Below the pieces are notes generated by a model. It was not told where the DNA came from, did no database searches, and saw only the letters and a list, made by a program, of their open reading frames with translations. A DNA stretch of 64,000 nt from Wyeomyia smithii. Taxonomy: Eukaryota; Arthropoda; Insecta; Diptera; Culicidae. Made by a program: the position numbers and the translations under genes. This document shows positions 34,531-47,045 of this stretch, piece by piece. The first letter of the stretch is position 1; the number at the start of each line of letters is the position of its first letter. The stretch lies in NCBI RefSeq assembly GCF_029784165.1, contig NC_073696.1, forward strand, positions 28,053,570 through 28,117,569. Direction: 5' to 3'.

Positions 34531-34784
34531 GAAATGCTTCTTGCTTTTTCATTTCTTGACCGATTTTTGATCTTCACCCGTCAAAAGATTGGAAAATTTG
34601 TCTACTTTTTTTAATTTTCAATCTTCGTTAACATTGTTTACACAAACATTGTTTGTCAGATGATGAAAAATGATTTATTTGGAGCATTCCATAAGTTTCA
34701 GCTGGCTGAGTTGAGGTTATCCTTGTTTTTTTAAAGCAATGAAGTCTGAAATGGTACCCGGGTACCCTGCCGAGTACACAACGA

Positions 34785-35575
34785 TTAAATTGTCATCTTA
34801 ATTTGGCTTTGCATAGATGTTTCTAAATTAAAAAAGGCAAAAGATGTCATTTTGTGCTATTGGTTTAATTTTTTAGAGTACGACTTATTTTTTAGAAGCT
34901 ATTTAAAATGCTTTTTTGGGAAGGTATTGATGATGACAAATATTTTTAGGGCCAGAACGGTTTGTTTGATCGGTATGACGTCTTCGATAAAATTGTAGAT
35001 AATAATTTTGTCTTTCTGAAAAAAATATACAATCTATAACTTTTTCTTTGGTTGCAATGTTGAAATAATCTTTTGTAGTCTTAATGAAAAAATAGATTTA
35101 AAGAAATGAGCTTTTAGATAGGTATCGGCTCTATTATCGTCAAGTTTTATCGTCAAGTAAATGATGTCGTAGAGCGTTAATTTTTTGCATGATAGTTCTT
35201 CATAATGCAGAGCATCTTCCTACAAATGATTAGTTCTCTATGTCTTCATTAACCCCCTGGCAAAACTTCACGATAATTTCACATTTTTTAAATTTGTTTT
35301 TCAAAAAAAAAAAATTTTAAAGTTTAAATTTTATCGGAGAGACAAAAATATTATCTACAACTTTATTGAAGCCGTCATACCGATCAAACAAACCATTTTG
35401 ACCCTGAAAATATTTGTAATCATCAATACCTTCCCAAAATAGCATTTTTAATAGCTTCACAAAAATGAGTCATGTTGCAAAAAATTAAACCAGCAGCACA
35501 AAATGGCATCTTTTGCGCATAGAAACGTCTATGCAAAGTTTCAGCTAAATTAAAACGACAATTTAAATAAAATAT
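34785..35575. repeat. Foldback element with long imperfect inverted arms
   Basis: 34785-35040 and the stretch up to 35575 are imperfect inverted repeats. The inner arms carry TTTGATCGGTATGACGTCTT / its complement and AAGGTATTGATGATGAC; the outer arms carry GCATAGA and GCAAAAGATG-like words. A related structure is at 43490-44610. No ORF. Confidence 0.72.
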
Positions 35576-36275
35576 TGAAATTGGGACATTTTTGTGGAAC
35601 TGCTCAGTAATAAAAAAAAACTATCGATTTGTTAGTATCAAACATGCTAGTGTTGATTCATTATTCTCACTAAACTAAAAAAACAGTAGTGGCGTGGCGT
35701 TGTAGCATCAATCGATTACGATATATGGAGCTAGTAGGGTTATAACATGTGCATCCACTTGGTCTCAGTAGACAAGTTATTACGTTGATCGCGTGGTGTA
35801 CGTTGAATATTTTAACACTCAGCTTGAAAAATAGGTTCAATTGATGGGTCAACACTGATGCTCACCTAATTTTTTTCTTGCATTTTATAGCATTTTTTTT
35901 CAGCTTTCCAATGCTGGTCTCAGATCGAAAATCGGTAGTTGCGAACATGGTCAAAATTGCATTTTTCTGATATAATGCAATATGGCGGCCAAATTCAAGA
36001 TGGCGGCCCGAATTCTGATTACTTCAAATGAAAGCCCTATCATTCCTTTTTACAGAAAAGTGCTACTTGTAGTACTTTCAAATAATACATCAAGAATTGC
36101 TAAAATTTCAACTTTTCTGAAAACTGTTTCACCCCTTGGTGACCAAGGGGTCAACGAATTCGATCAAACAAAAATGGCATTATCATTTTTTCTCTATTTC
36201 AAATAACTATGTGCATTTATTTTAAATTTGAAAGACCTTGTGCATCTAGTGGCCTAGTTTCAGCGAGAATTGCTC
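35535..36275 (-). repeat. Dispersed repeat R, copy c (inverted)
   Basis: Reverse complement of the copy b arms: GAGCAATTCTCGCTGAA ends at 36275, TGGTGACCAAGGGGT near 36140 and the GCCGCCATCTTG pair near 35990. It lacks the E1 insertion present in copy b. Copies b and c form inverted flanks around the LINE and the foldback element. The overlap with the foldback arm near 35535-35575 marks an uncertain boundary. Confidence 0.8.
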
Positions 36276-37149
36276 ATTAAATAAAATTCACAGGAATGAA
36301 TTTCTAACTATTTCAAGTATGGACTCAATTTTGTTTTTGAGCTCAAACCAAAGCACTCCTATCTTTGCTAGGAGCACCTACTTCCACAGGAATGGTCAAA
36401 ACTCCAAATTCTCACATTTTCCGAGTTGAGCTCTAGCGCTGTGTTGACCAGTGTAATAATCCTTGACGTTACGTCACTGCTTACTTTTTCGCTTAATATT
36501 CCACACACGCACACAAGTAAGCGGTCTGTTATCAATGTCTGTTGAGCACGCCTGTTATCGATTTTAAAAACTTGATTAGGGATTTTCCGAATTAAAATAC
36601 TGATGATAGTGCTTTACGTGATGCTAAAACTGAGAATTTTCTACTACTTGAGTGTATGACAATAATAATTTTCTTTCCTTTGATGTATCTTAGAAAATGT
36701 ATTTGCCTCGGGGCCCCAAGACCAAATCCGGCCCAGCAGACAAGCATGACGGCCAATATATTATTCTAAATCAATTGATTGAATGCCTTAGCATTCATAT
36801 ACAATTCTATGATTAATATCTAGATATTGGCAATCGTATTTTGCCAGAGAAATCCAGAAAAGGGCATGCGAAAAGCCATCAGATCAAATATTGAAAATTA
36901 ACACATAAATAATGGGTATTAGAAGCTAAGAATATGGGATTGCTCAGACAAAAGTTTGAAACAATTTGTACTACACTATCCTGAGGAGTGTATAAAGTAT
37001 AGAATACACTCCAATCTCCGATTAAAGCCACATTATCCTACCGGTGTGTCCACAGCACATACGAGACAATTCGACACAACGCAAAAATAACAGAAAGATC
37101 GTGTGCCACTACTGCAAAATTAGATTGACGTAGAATTACATAAGGTTGT
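36276..37149. other. Non-coding, nothing recognised
   Basis: No ORF or repeat with a partner elsewhere in the window was identified. Confidence 0.4.
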
Positions 37150-37244
37150 TTATTACATTAGGTGTATTGAATATTTTTAAATTTGTGCAAAGGAGGAGTT
37201 GAAGTGTTGCCGAATTTTAATTTACACATATAAATCCAGTAAAA

Positions 37245-37440
37245 TGATTAATTTGGACAGACACTGGCTCGTATAAAGCCCAAATAGTGCACTCTCGGTT
37301 AACTATTTAGGTATGTAATTCTGTCGACCGTGTTAGGGAAAACGAGCATTGAATGACTAATCAGTTAATCAGATTCTGCGTTTGAACAAGGCTTGATTAT
37401 TTTTAATAGAACAGTTATTTGCCTAGTTAAGGCTTCACAA
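37245..37440 (-). promoter_or_regulatory. Cassette promoter P5, degenerate TATA
   Basis: Minus strand TTTGGGCTTTATACGAG (TATA-like 37268-37277) and TCATTTT with its A at 37245 keep the 32-nt spacing. Upstream the CACGGTCGACAGA-like block and an ATTAGT/CTGATT stretch are recognisable to about 37440. Downstream sequence to 37150 resembles 17880-17990. No stem-loop was found after it. Confidence 0.5.
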
Positions 37441-37672
37441 TTTTACGGGCTGGATTATGTGTTTTAGTGTCGTATAGAAGCAGAGAACCGAAGATGTCGC
37501 GGTCAGCTACAGAATATTTTATTACGCTGCTGTTGGGCGGTGTTGCATATTACTGAAGGAAAAGAAAATTCGGTTCGTTTCGAGATATAAAGATGTAGTC
37601 GAATTTATTGGTTTTGTGCAGGCAGGTTTTATTGAGGAAAGTGCAAACCGTTGTATATACTGCTGACACAAG

Positions 37673-38890
37673 CTCTTATACAGGGTGCGTTATAATTATT
37701 GCAACAAGAAACAGAGGACCGTTAACCATATTTTTGGCATGTAAGAGAAAACTTATGAAATTAAATTAATTTATTGAGTGAAAATAATTTAAAAAAAAAA
37801 CAACAAGTCATCCAATGTGTCCTTCTTCAGCTCTGATTATAGTCAGACCGATGTCATGACAACTGTTTCTTGAAGCCGCCGCTGATGATGATGGCGCTAG
37901 TTTTGGAAATATGATAAGCTTCGTTCATTGTGCCGCATGTGTTACTGTACGGATTTTTTACGTGCTCCTAACAATGTTGAATGTAGGGCTCGCCAGAACG
38001 TGTTGAAACATGTTTGAACGTAACCATTTATGTCTTGCACAAAATCCATAAAACGTTTAAAACGAAACAATCGTTTTTAGCTTTTTGCATTTCTGCACAC
38101 CACTTGCAGCAACAGTCGATCTCGCATGGACGGAGCTTATTCGGCTGTTTCGCAAGCACTGACAACTTTTTGACGTATAACCGAGCCAGAGAGCCAGAGA
38201 AAAACGGCTTCAAGCAAAATGTATGGGGATGACGCTTAGCATAAGACTCCACGGCGGACCGAATGTCATTTTGTGTAGTTTCCTTCCAACAAATTGAGCA
38301 AATACTTCTTGAACTCGTCCAAAATTGTGTGTTTTTTTGAGCAGGCCTTTGCTTCTAACTATTCCCGAATCGAAAAGTTCGTTACGTTTAGGTCTGGCGA
38401 GTTTGGGGGCCACTTATCCTTGGTGATGACAGAGGGAAACTGTTGGACTTGCACCAGTCTTGAACGGTTCTTTGTATGAGCCGGGCCACCGTCTTGCATG
38501 AAGGACCAGTTTTGATTGTTACCCGCAAACCGCCTTTGCAGCTTTCGTTACAATAGTTATGGCGTACCCTGTATAGCCCAAAGAGTGCAATATAATGTGT
38601 GTCGACTGTGCTAGGGAAAGCAAGCATTAAGCGACCAGTCAGAGGTAGAAATCAATGATTCAGCAAGGCTTGACAATTTTCAATAGTATAGTTCGAATAA
38701 ACAAATAACAATTTTCTGCATTTGGGCAGATGCATAAGTGATTTTTTTTTATCGATTGCTGCAAAAACGAAGGAAATCCATTGAAAACTAACCAACTTAT
38801 TAATATATAGAGTTGGAAATATTTTTCTCTTTTTCTGTTTTAAGATTTTCATTTTACATCCCTATGTAGCCGAACTTCCTGAGAGACGTA
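37673..38890 (-). promoter_or_regulatory. Cassette promoter P6, split by a transposon
   Basis: CTCTTATA (37673-37680) and TATAGCCCAAAGAGTG (from 38572) are the halves of CTCTTATATAGCCC, the complement of the cassette TATA box, separated by the Tc1/mariner element. Upstream sequence (38600-38890: CGACTGTGCTAGGGAAAGC, GACCAGTCAGAGG, CATCCCTATGTAGCC) matches copies P2 and P4. Confidence 0.65.
37681..38571 (-). mobile_element. Deleted Tc1/mariner element with TIRs
   Basis: 891 bp with inverted ends CAGGGTGCGTTATAATTATT / CAGGGTACGCCATAACTATT, flanked by TA. On the minus strand a broken transposase gives FMQDGGPAHT (second catalytic Asp) and WPPNSPDLNVTNFSI, where the expected third catalytic Asp is replaced by Asn, then LEAKACSKKHT. 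The N-terminal half is deleted. It cannot encode an active enzyme. Confidence 0.85.
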
Positions 38891-39184
38891 GTTCTATGTC
38901 AAAAAACAATCAAGCAATGACGAAAAGACACTCTCAGATTGCAAGTCATGAGACCCCAAAGAGATAGGGAAACGATAATAAACAATTTAAAGTGAAAAAA
39001 AAAAACGAATTTCATTGTTTTTTGGTGTGGTTTCGAGAGCTGATGCCCAAAAAGTAGAGTAAATTTTGAGCTTTTAGGTTAGTTTTTATGGTTTATACTT
39101 CATACTTTATGAGCAGGTTCAAAAAAAAAAACGATCCACCAAGGACTTTTTTACGAGCAAAGTACGAAAAATAGGAGATCCTAG

Positions 39185-39290
39185 GCTGGAGCGTAAGCGA
39201 AGCGTTACTTCAAGAAAAAGCCCGTGAATTCGCTCGAGAACTCGGAGTCTCTAAGTGTAAGGGAAGACAGGTTGGTTGAACCGATTTACA
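39185..39290 (+). pseudogene. Possible pogo/CENP-B-type DNA-binding remnant
   Basis: A short frame reads LLQEKAREFARELGVSKCKG, which resembles the second helix-turn-helix of pogo/Tigger-type transposases (QEKALEFAKELGV-x-x-FK). Nothing else of such an element was recognised nearby. Confidence 0.35.
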
Positions 39291-39702
39291 AAACGTCGAA
39301 GCGGATTTTGGATTTGGATGCAGCATTTTTGAAAGAACGGCGGGAGGTTTTGATATATTCGCCACTTTTTTGTGGTTCTCAATTTGCCACATGCACGTAC
39401 ACTAGCGCTGCTCTCGAAATACAGGATGCAGCGCGAACACGGCAGCAGATGGTGTTGCTTACGTAAACTACTTTTACCTTCCGTACGATGGATTGATTGA
39501 AAGTTTGCTCGAAGTGTTATGTCTGTTAGTCTGTGCTACTACCGTTACGCCCTGGTGGCTTTACTATTTAAGTAATCTTGAAGGTATGGACAACAATCGC
39601 GTGAGATTACTCTGTATGCCTGAAGGGCACTGGGTACTGAAATGCCACTGCGACATTCTTGCTGATTGTCTTTTGTGGCGGGCCCCGATTGCTGTGCACA
39701 GG

Positions 39703-40660
39703 TTACGGATTGCTCGTACTCATTGATGGAGTAGAACTTTTTTGTTGTAAACCTGTACCCCAATTAGGTACAACATAGTTGATGAAACTAATGACCTGCT
39801 TGGGATTGGAGCTCCATACTTGGTATGGAGTTAAAAGGTAACTTCCTAAGAAGTTGTACCTAGAGGAAGCAAGAGCTTCGCAAGAGCAAAGCAAATGCTC
39901 TGCATATTTGCAGAATCGGCAGGTGTCGTTCAACACTACGCCGATTTTCTTTAAATGGTAAAAAGCGGGACAGTGTCCGGTGAGGAGTCCCGTGATTATC
40001 CGTAGGTCACTACGATTTAGACTAAGTAGCTCTCTGGCGGTTCCAGGGTTCGGATAGATAAACTGTTTAGCTTGTCTACAGCCCTGTGCCTGTTGCCATT
40101 GGGATACTATTCCTAGCCCTTCCCAAGTTAGTAGTTCGCTTTTGATAGCGGAAATGGACGTACCCAGAAACGGCTCGGGGCCAATAAACCGCTGAGCTGA
40201 TCCCTGTCTTGCTAGGTAGTCAGCGTGTTCATTACCCTCGACTCCGCAGTGTCCGGGCACCCAAAACAGAAAAACTGAATTCTGTCGGGAAAGTTCCCGT
40301 AGAGTTCCGTAGAGCATTCCCAAACAAGTTTGGAAGCGCATTTGACGGACTTAAGTGCTAGTAGTGTTGCTTGACTGTCCGAGAATATACCGATTTTCGC
40401 ATGTCTGTGATTGCGTTGCAGACATATTTTTGCGCAGATATATATGGCATATACCTCTGCTTGAAAAACGGTGGGCCATTTTCCCAGGGAAAACGTTTCC
40501 CTGATACCGGGTCCGTATATACCAGATCTCGTAAGGGATCCCATTTTTGAGCCGTCCGTATAAAAACTGACGATGCCAGGTGGAAGATTAGGCCCTCCAT
40601 TGTTCCACATAGAGCGGTTTGTTTCAATCACTCTATATGGAACATCCATGTTGGTCCTAA
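39703..40660 (-). mobile_element. LINE remnant: RNase H domain and C-terminus
   Basis: On the minus strand FYTDGSKMGSLTRSGIYG (first Asp), FQAEVYAI (Glu), IFSDSQATLLAL (Asp) and, after a frameshift near 40260-40330, FLFWVPGHCGVEGNEHAD (His/Asp) make a full RNase H motif set. A Cys/His cluster CRFCKYAEHLLCSC follows. RNase H placed after RT marks the I/LOA/R1-like LINE group. The element is 5'-truncated at about 40660, with RT absent. Confidence 0.85.
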
Positions 40661-42199
40661 CTAGGGTGGTCGGTATTACCGACTTTTCGAAAAACCGGTA
40701 TTTCGGTATTCATAAAAATAAAAACCGGTAAAACCGGTATTTTTATTTTTTCAGATTAATACAAACCAGGGGTGACTCATGGTCTTTAAACCTACTTTTT
40801 CAACTGCAAAATTCTTAAAATCATAGTTTCGGGAAGTAATGATGATTGTCTTCGAAAAAAAAACTCTGTACTATTTAAAAATAAAACTAAAAAATAATTA
40901 AAGGGTGTCGAACGTCTCCGGAAGTGGTTTTCTTCGGCCGGTTTTCTGCTGCAGTCTTATGCGAAAACCTGCCGAAGTAAGCCACTGCCGAAGACGTTAC
41001 CTACATAAATTTAATTTTGAAATTTATTTTTTGCTTAGCGTCTCAGGTTGCATCTATGTATGGACGTGTCGCTGCATGATTATGTTTTTGCATTTATGAG
41101 TATCTATGCTCCATTACGATCCAGATTTTTTTTTTGTTAGATTAGGACCTCTGCGACCATTGTTTTGATCTCTTGTGGCATACGATCCAGATACAACACT
41201 GGATAACAGTGTTTGAAAAACTCCAATGAATGAATCTAGTGATATGATTACGAAGAACATAATTTCAGAACTCATGTTATAACAAAAAAAACATGCAGAT
41301 TTTTATTTTAACTTTCTTTCGTATCGCAAAGCTTAGTTTCAAATTAGTGAATAACTTTAAAATTCGTAGAAAAACAATATTTGAAACTGTTGAGAAGAGT
41401 ATATGAATGAAGTAAAAAAAAGAAATCACGATCAGACCAGAATTTACTTTTCACGAATCCGAATGAATCGAAGGTAAATACTTCTTTATTCTGCTCGATG
41501 CTCTTTAAACAGTTCGTCCAAATTATTCATATTATAATAATTTTATTAACTTAAGCTCCTGATGGAGAAACGAAAAATGTGGCATATGAACAAGTTTGTA
41601 ACTGAAATAGAAATAAATATTTGAAATGAGAGGTTGGTAAAAAATATATAAAAATATAGAAAATGATAGAAAAAGCAGAAACTTTTACACGAGTAAGGCC
41701 GGATACATTCAGCTAGATGCTAATAAAAGCCCGCTGCGATACGGGCGACGAAGCTTTGACCATGCTACAGGCTACAGCTATTTAAATTTCACTTTATCAA
41801 GGAGCAGTAATTTTTAGGATGAAATTCTTCATTGGTTGATTATTTCATCCTGTGAACACTTTGTATCAACAAAAATAAATTCCTAATCCAAATTTTATTT
41901 ATTTATTTATATTTATTTATTGTTTTTAAATAGCACACAATGAATAATGACTTGCGTATTTTCGCTGACATGATTGTGATTACTGCCTCAAACTATGATT
42001 TCATTATTTGTAGTTAAACTGGTGGGTTTAAAACCCACGCGTTGCCTCTGTGAGTATGAATGTGTAAAGAGATTAGCTGTTATACTTAAACAATGAATGT
42101 GTTGCTTTATTGATATGAAGTTTTTTGACATATTATCGATACACACAAACACATCGTCTGAATCCGAGCAGATTGTTAGAAAATAACAAAAATTGATGC
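40661..42199. other. Non-coding; ACCGGTATTT repeat, small tails
   Basis: 40661-40760 is built of ACCGGTATT words. A (TTTA)n tract at 41893-41926 could be the 3' tail of a minus-strand retroelement copy. No gene supported. A separate hairpin is listed at 40912. Confidence 0.5.
40912..40997. repeat. 86-bp imperfect hairpin
   Basis: ACGTCTCCGGAAGTGG and CTTCGGCCGGTTTT pair with AAAACCTGCCGAAG and CCACTGCCGAAGACGT around a 22-nt loop. MITE-like or structured. Confidence 0.65.
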
Positions 42200-42735
42200 T
42201 TATGTGACTTTTGCCCTGTTGAACAACCGCCTAGTTTCCCGACGAAGGTCACTAAGTTGATCATTCCACCAGAGTACGTCACGGCATACTGACCGCTGTG
42301 TTAGTAGACAGTTAGCGTCGGAAGCATCCATGATTCTGTTTTGTAGATCATTTGCTGCCGAATTCAGGTCAACTGAATTTCGAATGTTGCTGTAACTGAA
42401 AGTTCGTGAATCGATCAGGTGTTCCTTAAAGGATTCCCAATCTGTATTCTTAGGATTTCTGAACAGCTCTCTTTTCAGAGGGTTAGCCTCTATATTAAAA
42501 ACGATGTGTCTGTGGTCCGACAAACTAGTTTCATCGGAGACATGCCAGTTTTTAATCCTTTCAGATATAGAGGCGCTACACAGAGTGAGATCAAGGACCT
42601 CCTGTTTGATGGCGTTGATAAAAGTGGGGTTATCCTCTACATTACATACATTGACATCGTTAGAAATAAGGTATTCAAGTAGGTACTCACCCCTGGTGTT
42701 GGTGTCCGAATCGCGAGAGATATTATGAATTCATT
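42200..42735 (-). mobile_element. LINE endonuclease fragment
   Basis: Minus strand: SDTNTRGEYLLEYLISND, NPTF, EVLDLTL, WHVSDETSLSDHRHIVF and TDWESF, the second half of an apurinic-type endonuclease of I/R1/LOA-like LINEs. The SDHR motif is the conserved C-terminal catalytic motif. RT and the N-terminal endonuclease half are missing. The frame is open for about 170 residues. Confidence 0.8.
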
Positions 42736-43489
42736 TTAAATCCTCCTACAATCCCCTTTTACAGATAAGTAATTATGATACAGGAGTCCATCAATATTAT
42801 AGTCCTAGATGCTATAAATCTTACTTCGAGAGCTTGGTTCGAAGACGTTCCACCAAATACCATTGCAATGGAAAAAGCAGAGTTTGTACTTCGAACACCT
42901 TGAAATGATCCACCAGAGGATGATCCTAAGGGCAACATGGAAAAGAAGGACGTAGGGGTAAACAGGGTAAGACCGCCCTGCGGGGTAAGACCGCCCACCG
43001 TAGTTTCACTGCCAAGTTATATAATAATTGAAAAATTTCCTTAAGAGACATGTTACAATATAATAACATAACATTTTGCACTCCTTTCTGCTTTGATAGT
43101 GCGCGAACGGTTACAAAAATAATCAAAAACAACATTTCAGCTGGCAACCAGTCAATGCGCTAGTGTTTTGCGGCAACGGGACTTAAGGCTTTACTGTCTA
43201 AAAATCTATTGTTTCGTTTGTGAATATACGTTTAATCGGTTGCCTAAATATGTCTTCTTTCGGAAATATCGAACGCCGTGAGTAATCTTGTAATTTTGAC
43301 TGCTTTTTCGGTGAAATATGAAAATGTTCCACTGGGGGTAGAACCGCCACGTTTACAACTGTTTGTTGTTTTACTTCAAGACTCAAATGCCGCGACACTA
43401 CAAAGGACTTTTCTAATAATATTTTTTTAACAAGACTAATTTTTGAAAAAAGTAAACTTGTGTAAAAATTGTCTTAATGAGCAAAACTA

Positions 43490-44610
43490 ATTGTATTGCC
43501 AGGACGGTTTATTTGATCGGTATGACATCTTTGGCAAAGTAGAAAATAGTATTTTTTCCCAACCGAAAAAGTATGCACTGTAAAAAAAAGGAGAGATAAA
43601 AAAATTTATTATATAAAATAAAATTTTGAAAAATTTTATTTAAATTGATTATATGATTATATTATTGCCTGAAAAATCTACAAAAGGTTAGCTAAACTTT
43701 GATTGTTGATGGATCGTGGAGAAAAAAAATTAATAGCTTAAATTTTGTGAAGATTTTATTTGGCCGGTTTGTTTGATGAGTATAGAGTCGCTGGTAAAGT
43801 TTCAGATAGTAATTTTGTTCTACAAAAAAAAAAACATTAAAAAAATTTAAAATACTAGTAAAGAAATTCATAATTGTTTTTATTACTCTATATATAATAA
43901 TTCACCAAACGACAAGAACACGTTAAGACCCCGGATCCGGAAACAGCAATCAGACCCGCACGATACTCTCAAGGCCCAATGGAAACAACCCAATATGCCA
44001 GTCCGTAATATCTTGGCCCAGCAGCGGAACAAATTTAATATGCTGCTTACCTATGGCAATGAAAACCATCAAACAGCAAACCTGTGCTTTTAATGCAAAA
44101 TATTCTAGCTTTAAGTTAGATTTAGTTTCAGCTCGTAGTCGGCAGCGAGGATAAAAAATTTGCTTTTAGTTTTTAAGATACTTTAGAAAGTAAGCTACCA
44201 GATATAATTGGCGCCGTTAAACATTGAATTGTATTTGTGCCGTGTCAAAAAAACTATAGATGAAGAAAAAAAAAATAATAATAATTCTTCGAAAAACTCC
44301 CAAAGACAGGTTTACTGAGTATTTATTTTTAGCTTAAAGGCAGATATATTATAAATTGAATATCTTGAAAAACCACATTTCTGAAAAATATATTTATTGT
44401 GAAAACCAGAAAAAGGTACCTAAACATTGATTTGAGCTTGGATAGTTAAAAACTAAAAAAAGTTAAAACTCCGAAAAAAATTTTTTTTCAGATTTTTTAC
44501 AGTGTATATTTGTTTAAAAGAGAAAAAAATACCATCTACAACTTCGCCAAAGACACTATACCGATAAAATCAACCGTTTTGGCTCTAAAAATATTTGTTA
44601 TCCTCAATAG
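43490..44610. repeat. Foldback arms related to 34785-35575
   Basis: GGACGGTTTATTTGATCGGT near 43500 pairs with ACCGATAAAATCAACCGTTTTGG near 44560, and both arms continue into GTAGAAAATAG / CCATCTACAAC. A further internal TTTGTTTGATGAGTATAG lies near 43770. The LINE end at 43907-44275 lies inside. Confidence 0.65.
43907..44275 (+). mobile_element. 5'-truncated LINE, 3' UTR only
   Basis: It matches the reverse complement of 61935-62285 (GACAAGAACACGTTAAGACC, GGATCCGGAAACAGCAATCAG, GGCGCCGTTAAACATTGAA) and ends GTGTCAAA...CTATAGATGAAG followed by poly(A), so both copies stop at the same 3' end. Only about 370 bp integrated here. Confidence 0.82.
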
Positions 44611-44857
44611 ATGATGGGCGATCTTACCCCGCTGGTGGGTGGGCTTACCCCGCATGAAAAAGATCTGCAAATTTTCAATGCATTTTTGAAATCGCAGAAA
44701 AAGCTGAAAAATAAACGAAAATATTTCAGTTCTAATTTTTTAGATGCGGGTATTGACTTGAAGAGCCTCTTAGCAAAGAAAAAATGAAATTGCAGCCGCA
44801 ACTTTTTTTCTATGACCAGAATTGCTTAAGGGGGCGGCCTTACCCCGCTTACCCCTA

Positions 44858-47045
44858 ACTGACTTGTTTACTTTATCGTACCGGGAAATTGATGAGAACG
44901 TAATGACTAGCAATACTCAGAGGGAGATATATGCGGAGAGAATGTTGTGAGCCAAACGAACTGTCAAAATTTAAGCCAAAGGAACAATAAAGGTAACAAC
45001 AAATTGTATTGCAATCAGACACAATAAAGGACGTGTTTATTTTCTTAAGTTTTTCGTGTTATGTTGTTAAACATTGAATTAAGAATGCTTTAAAATTGCA
45101 TTATCATAGTGATTTCACAACCTTTTGTACAGTTAACAAAATAATGATCAATTGTGGTGAAAATGAGTAAAATAAACATAAACAAAAAATTCAACACCTT
45201 CATGGGTTTTGCGATGCACTTTATTATTCCTCAGGATCTCCATCGTCACCACCGATTATGCTAGTCAAATAAAAAAGTTAATCAACATTGCGCAATGAGA
45301 AAAGATCCGGCACCTCTGACATGTGAAACCCAATTGCCAAGAAGGGTAATTTTTTTAATCGCTTGCCTCTCTCTCTCTCTGTCTCTCTCTTTCTCTCTCT
45401 GAGTATCTCTAGTAATCTCTAGTAACTCAAAGACAGATCAGAACATTTTGGAAAGTGTCATTTAAAAGGATGCAGGCTTTGTAAATGGCGGACCTGAAAA
45501 TGCTGAAAGTCTGTAGAACATATCACAATGTTCGAAGTTAATTCAGAGAGTGTCAAAAAGACTCTGCAGACTTTGTGATGCAATCATTCAAGTTAACGAA
45601 CAATGTTCCTGCAAAAAAAATTCTAGAACTTTACTCTATTACAACATCACTACTGGTAATTCATTTTCATTGATTTGATTAGGCAGTTAGTTTCTTTGAA
45701 ACATGTTGATAATGATCTAAATTGTGTTTTAATACAAACATTTGTAGTTTGATATAAGAACTCTAATTAAATGCGTTTCTCTAATGCACGCGAAATGGCC
45801 TATTTATGATGTGACTCACTTGCTTTTTGTTCTATTTGAGAATGTAAATTTACTAGTAAGCATCAGGCTTTGTGCCCAACATCAGATCTTCTGCACGATT
45901 TATTCTGGTACTCTGAGTAACTTCTTCTTTCGATATTTCGATAGTCCCTAAGTAGTAAGCATGATTATTTTCAGCAACTATAATTATTAGTCTCAGATTC
46001 ATAGAAGTTAAATAATATATTTTGAAAGATTGCACGTCATCAAGAGCCGACAACATTTTCTCCATTTGAGACTTGAGCGGCTCATGTTCCCTGGTGCATA
46101 AAGTCTCGCTGCAAAGCAGCAGGTGACGTCAAAGCTGCTGCTGCTGCTGTTGCCGTTAAACACCTAACAATGCAATCTTTGCGCCCACGCTACACAACAA
46201 ACAAGTCGGCAATTAAATGGAACGTTAACCGTGAAGGGTAGCGGCCATAAAAACAAACTGAGTTGAAAAAACACTTCAAAAAAAAAAAAATTAATTAGGA
46301 AGATAAGTTCGAAGATCACACAAAATGTTATGTTGGTTTTGTGTCAAACATAAACATTAATTAATTTAAGTTATTAGAGATCTCTGGCAAGCACCCTATC
46401 CTACACGGTACAGAATGCTTAGAGGAAAGAAAGCCGCAACACAGTGATTGGACCTGCAGCTGATATGGAGGAACTCGTTGGCGGGTCCCAATGGGTGCTA
46501 CACACATCAAGTGCTTAGCACTGGGTGTTGTACATGTCCGTGTCGCGAACATACAAACAACCACGGCTGGCTCGAAAGGAACCAAACAAAAGTGTATGTT
46601 GGTCATACGTTTCCAATCGACGGCTGGGAGCTGAGGGAACCGATCGAGTTCCATATTCATTGGATTAGAATTTAATAATTCAGCAGGCGCTGCTGCTCGG
46701 TAGATGGAAGGTCGAATCGCTTGCACAAGACACGGTCCCCGGTTTCGAAATCGAGATTAGTTTATTTTTCGCTCTGGTATTCATTTTATTGTAAGTATCG
46801 TATCTGTTGGCATATATGAACATATAAAAACACTTCCTTCGCCCGAACATGGCATAGTGGATTGCGCCAGCGGCGATTCTGTTTTTTTCTCATTTTGTAC
46901 AGGTTGAAGTTTCGTTCTATGAGCTAAGATGTGTAAACTTAATTGCCCCAAAAGCGGGTTTGGTATGTAAATGATTCTACAGGAACTAATTTAATTACTT
47001 TTGTTCAATTCACTGGAGGGAATTGTTTTGACCAACTAAAATCAA
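44858..47045. other. Non-coding; (CT)n tract
   Basis: A (CT)n microsatellite lies at 45367-45402. Open frames of 70-120 codons at 45.85 and 46.4 kb show no protein-like pattern. No gene supported. Confidence 0.45.

Larger units (their letters stand above)
42955..44855. mobile_element. TIR element with GGGGTAA ends (family E2)
   Basis: Ends are GGGGTAAACAGGGTAAGACC and, inverted, GGGGTAAGCGGGGTAAGGCC, both going on with GCC. TA lies on both flanks (42953-42954, 44856-44857). The terminal motif GGGGTAAGACCGCCC repeats inside. It contains a foldback (43490-44610) with a LINE 3' end inserted. No transposase was seen. Confidence 0.68.

Noticed and set aside
39185..39290. Host CENP-B-like gene
   Set aside because: Only about 20 residues match and the frame closes at once; kept as a low-confidence transposon remnant.
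46361..46726. 121-codon minus-strand frame as a gene
   Set aside because: No signal peptide, domain or promoter; the opposite strand is also open; composition looks random.
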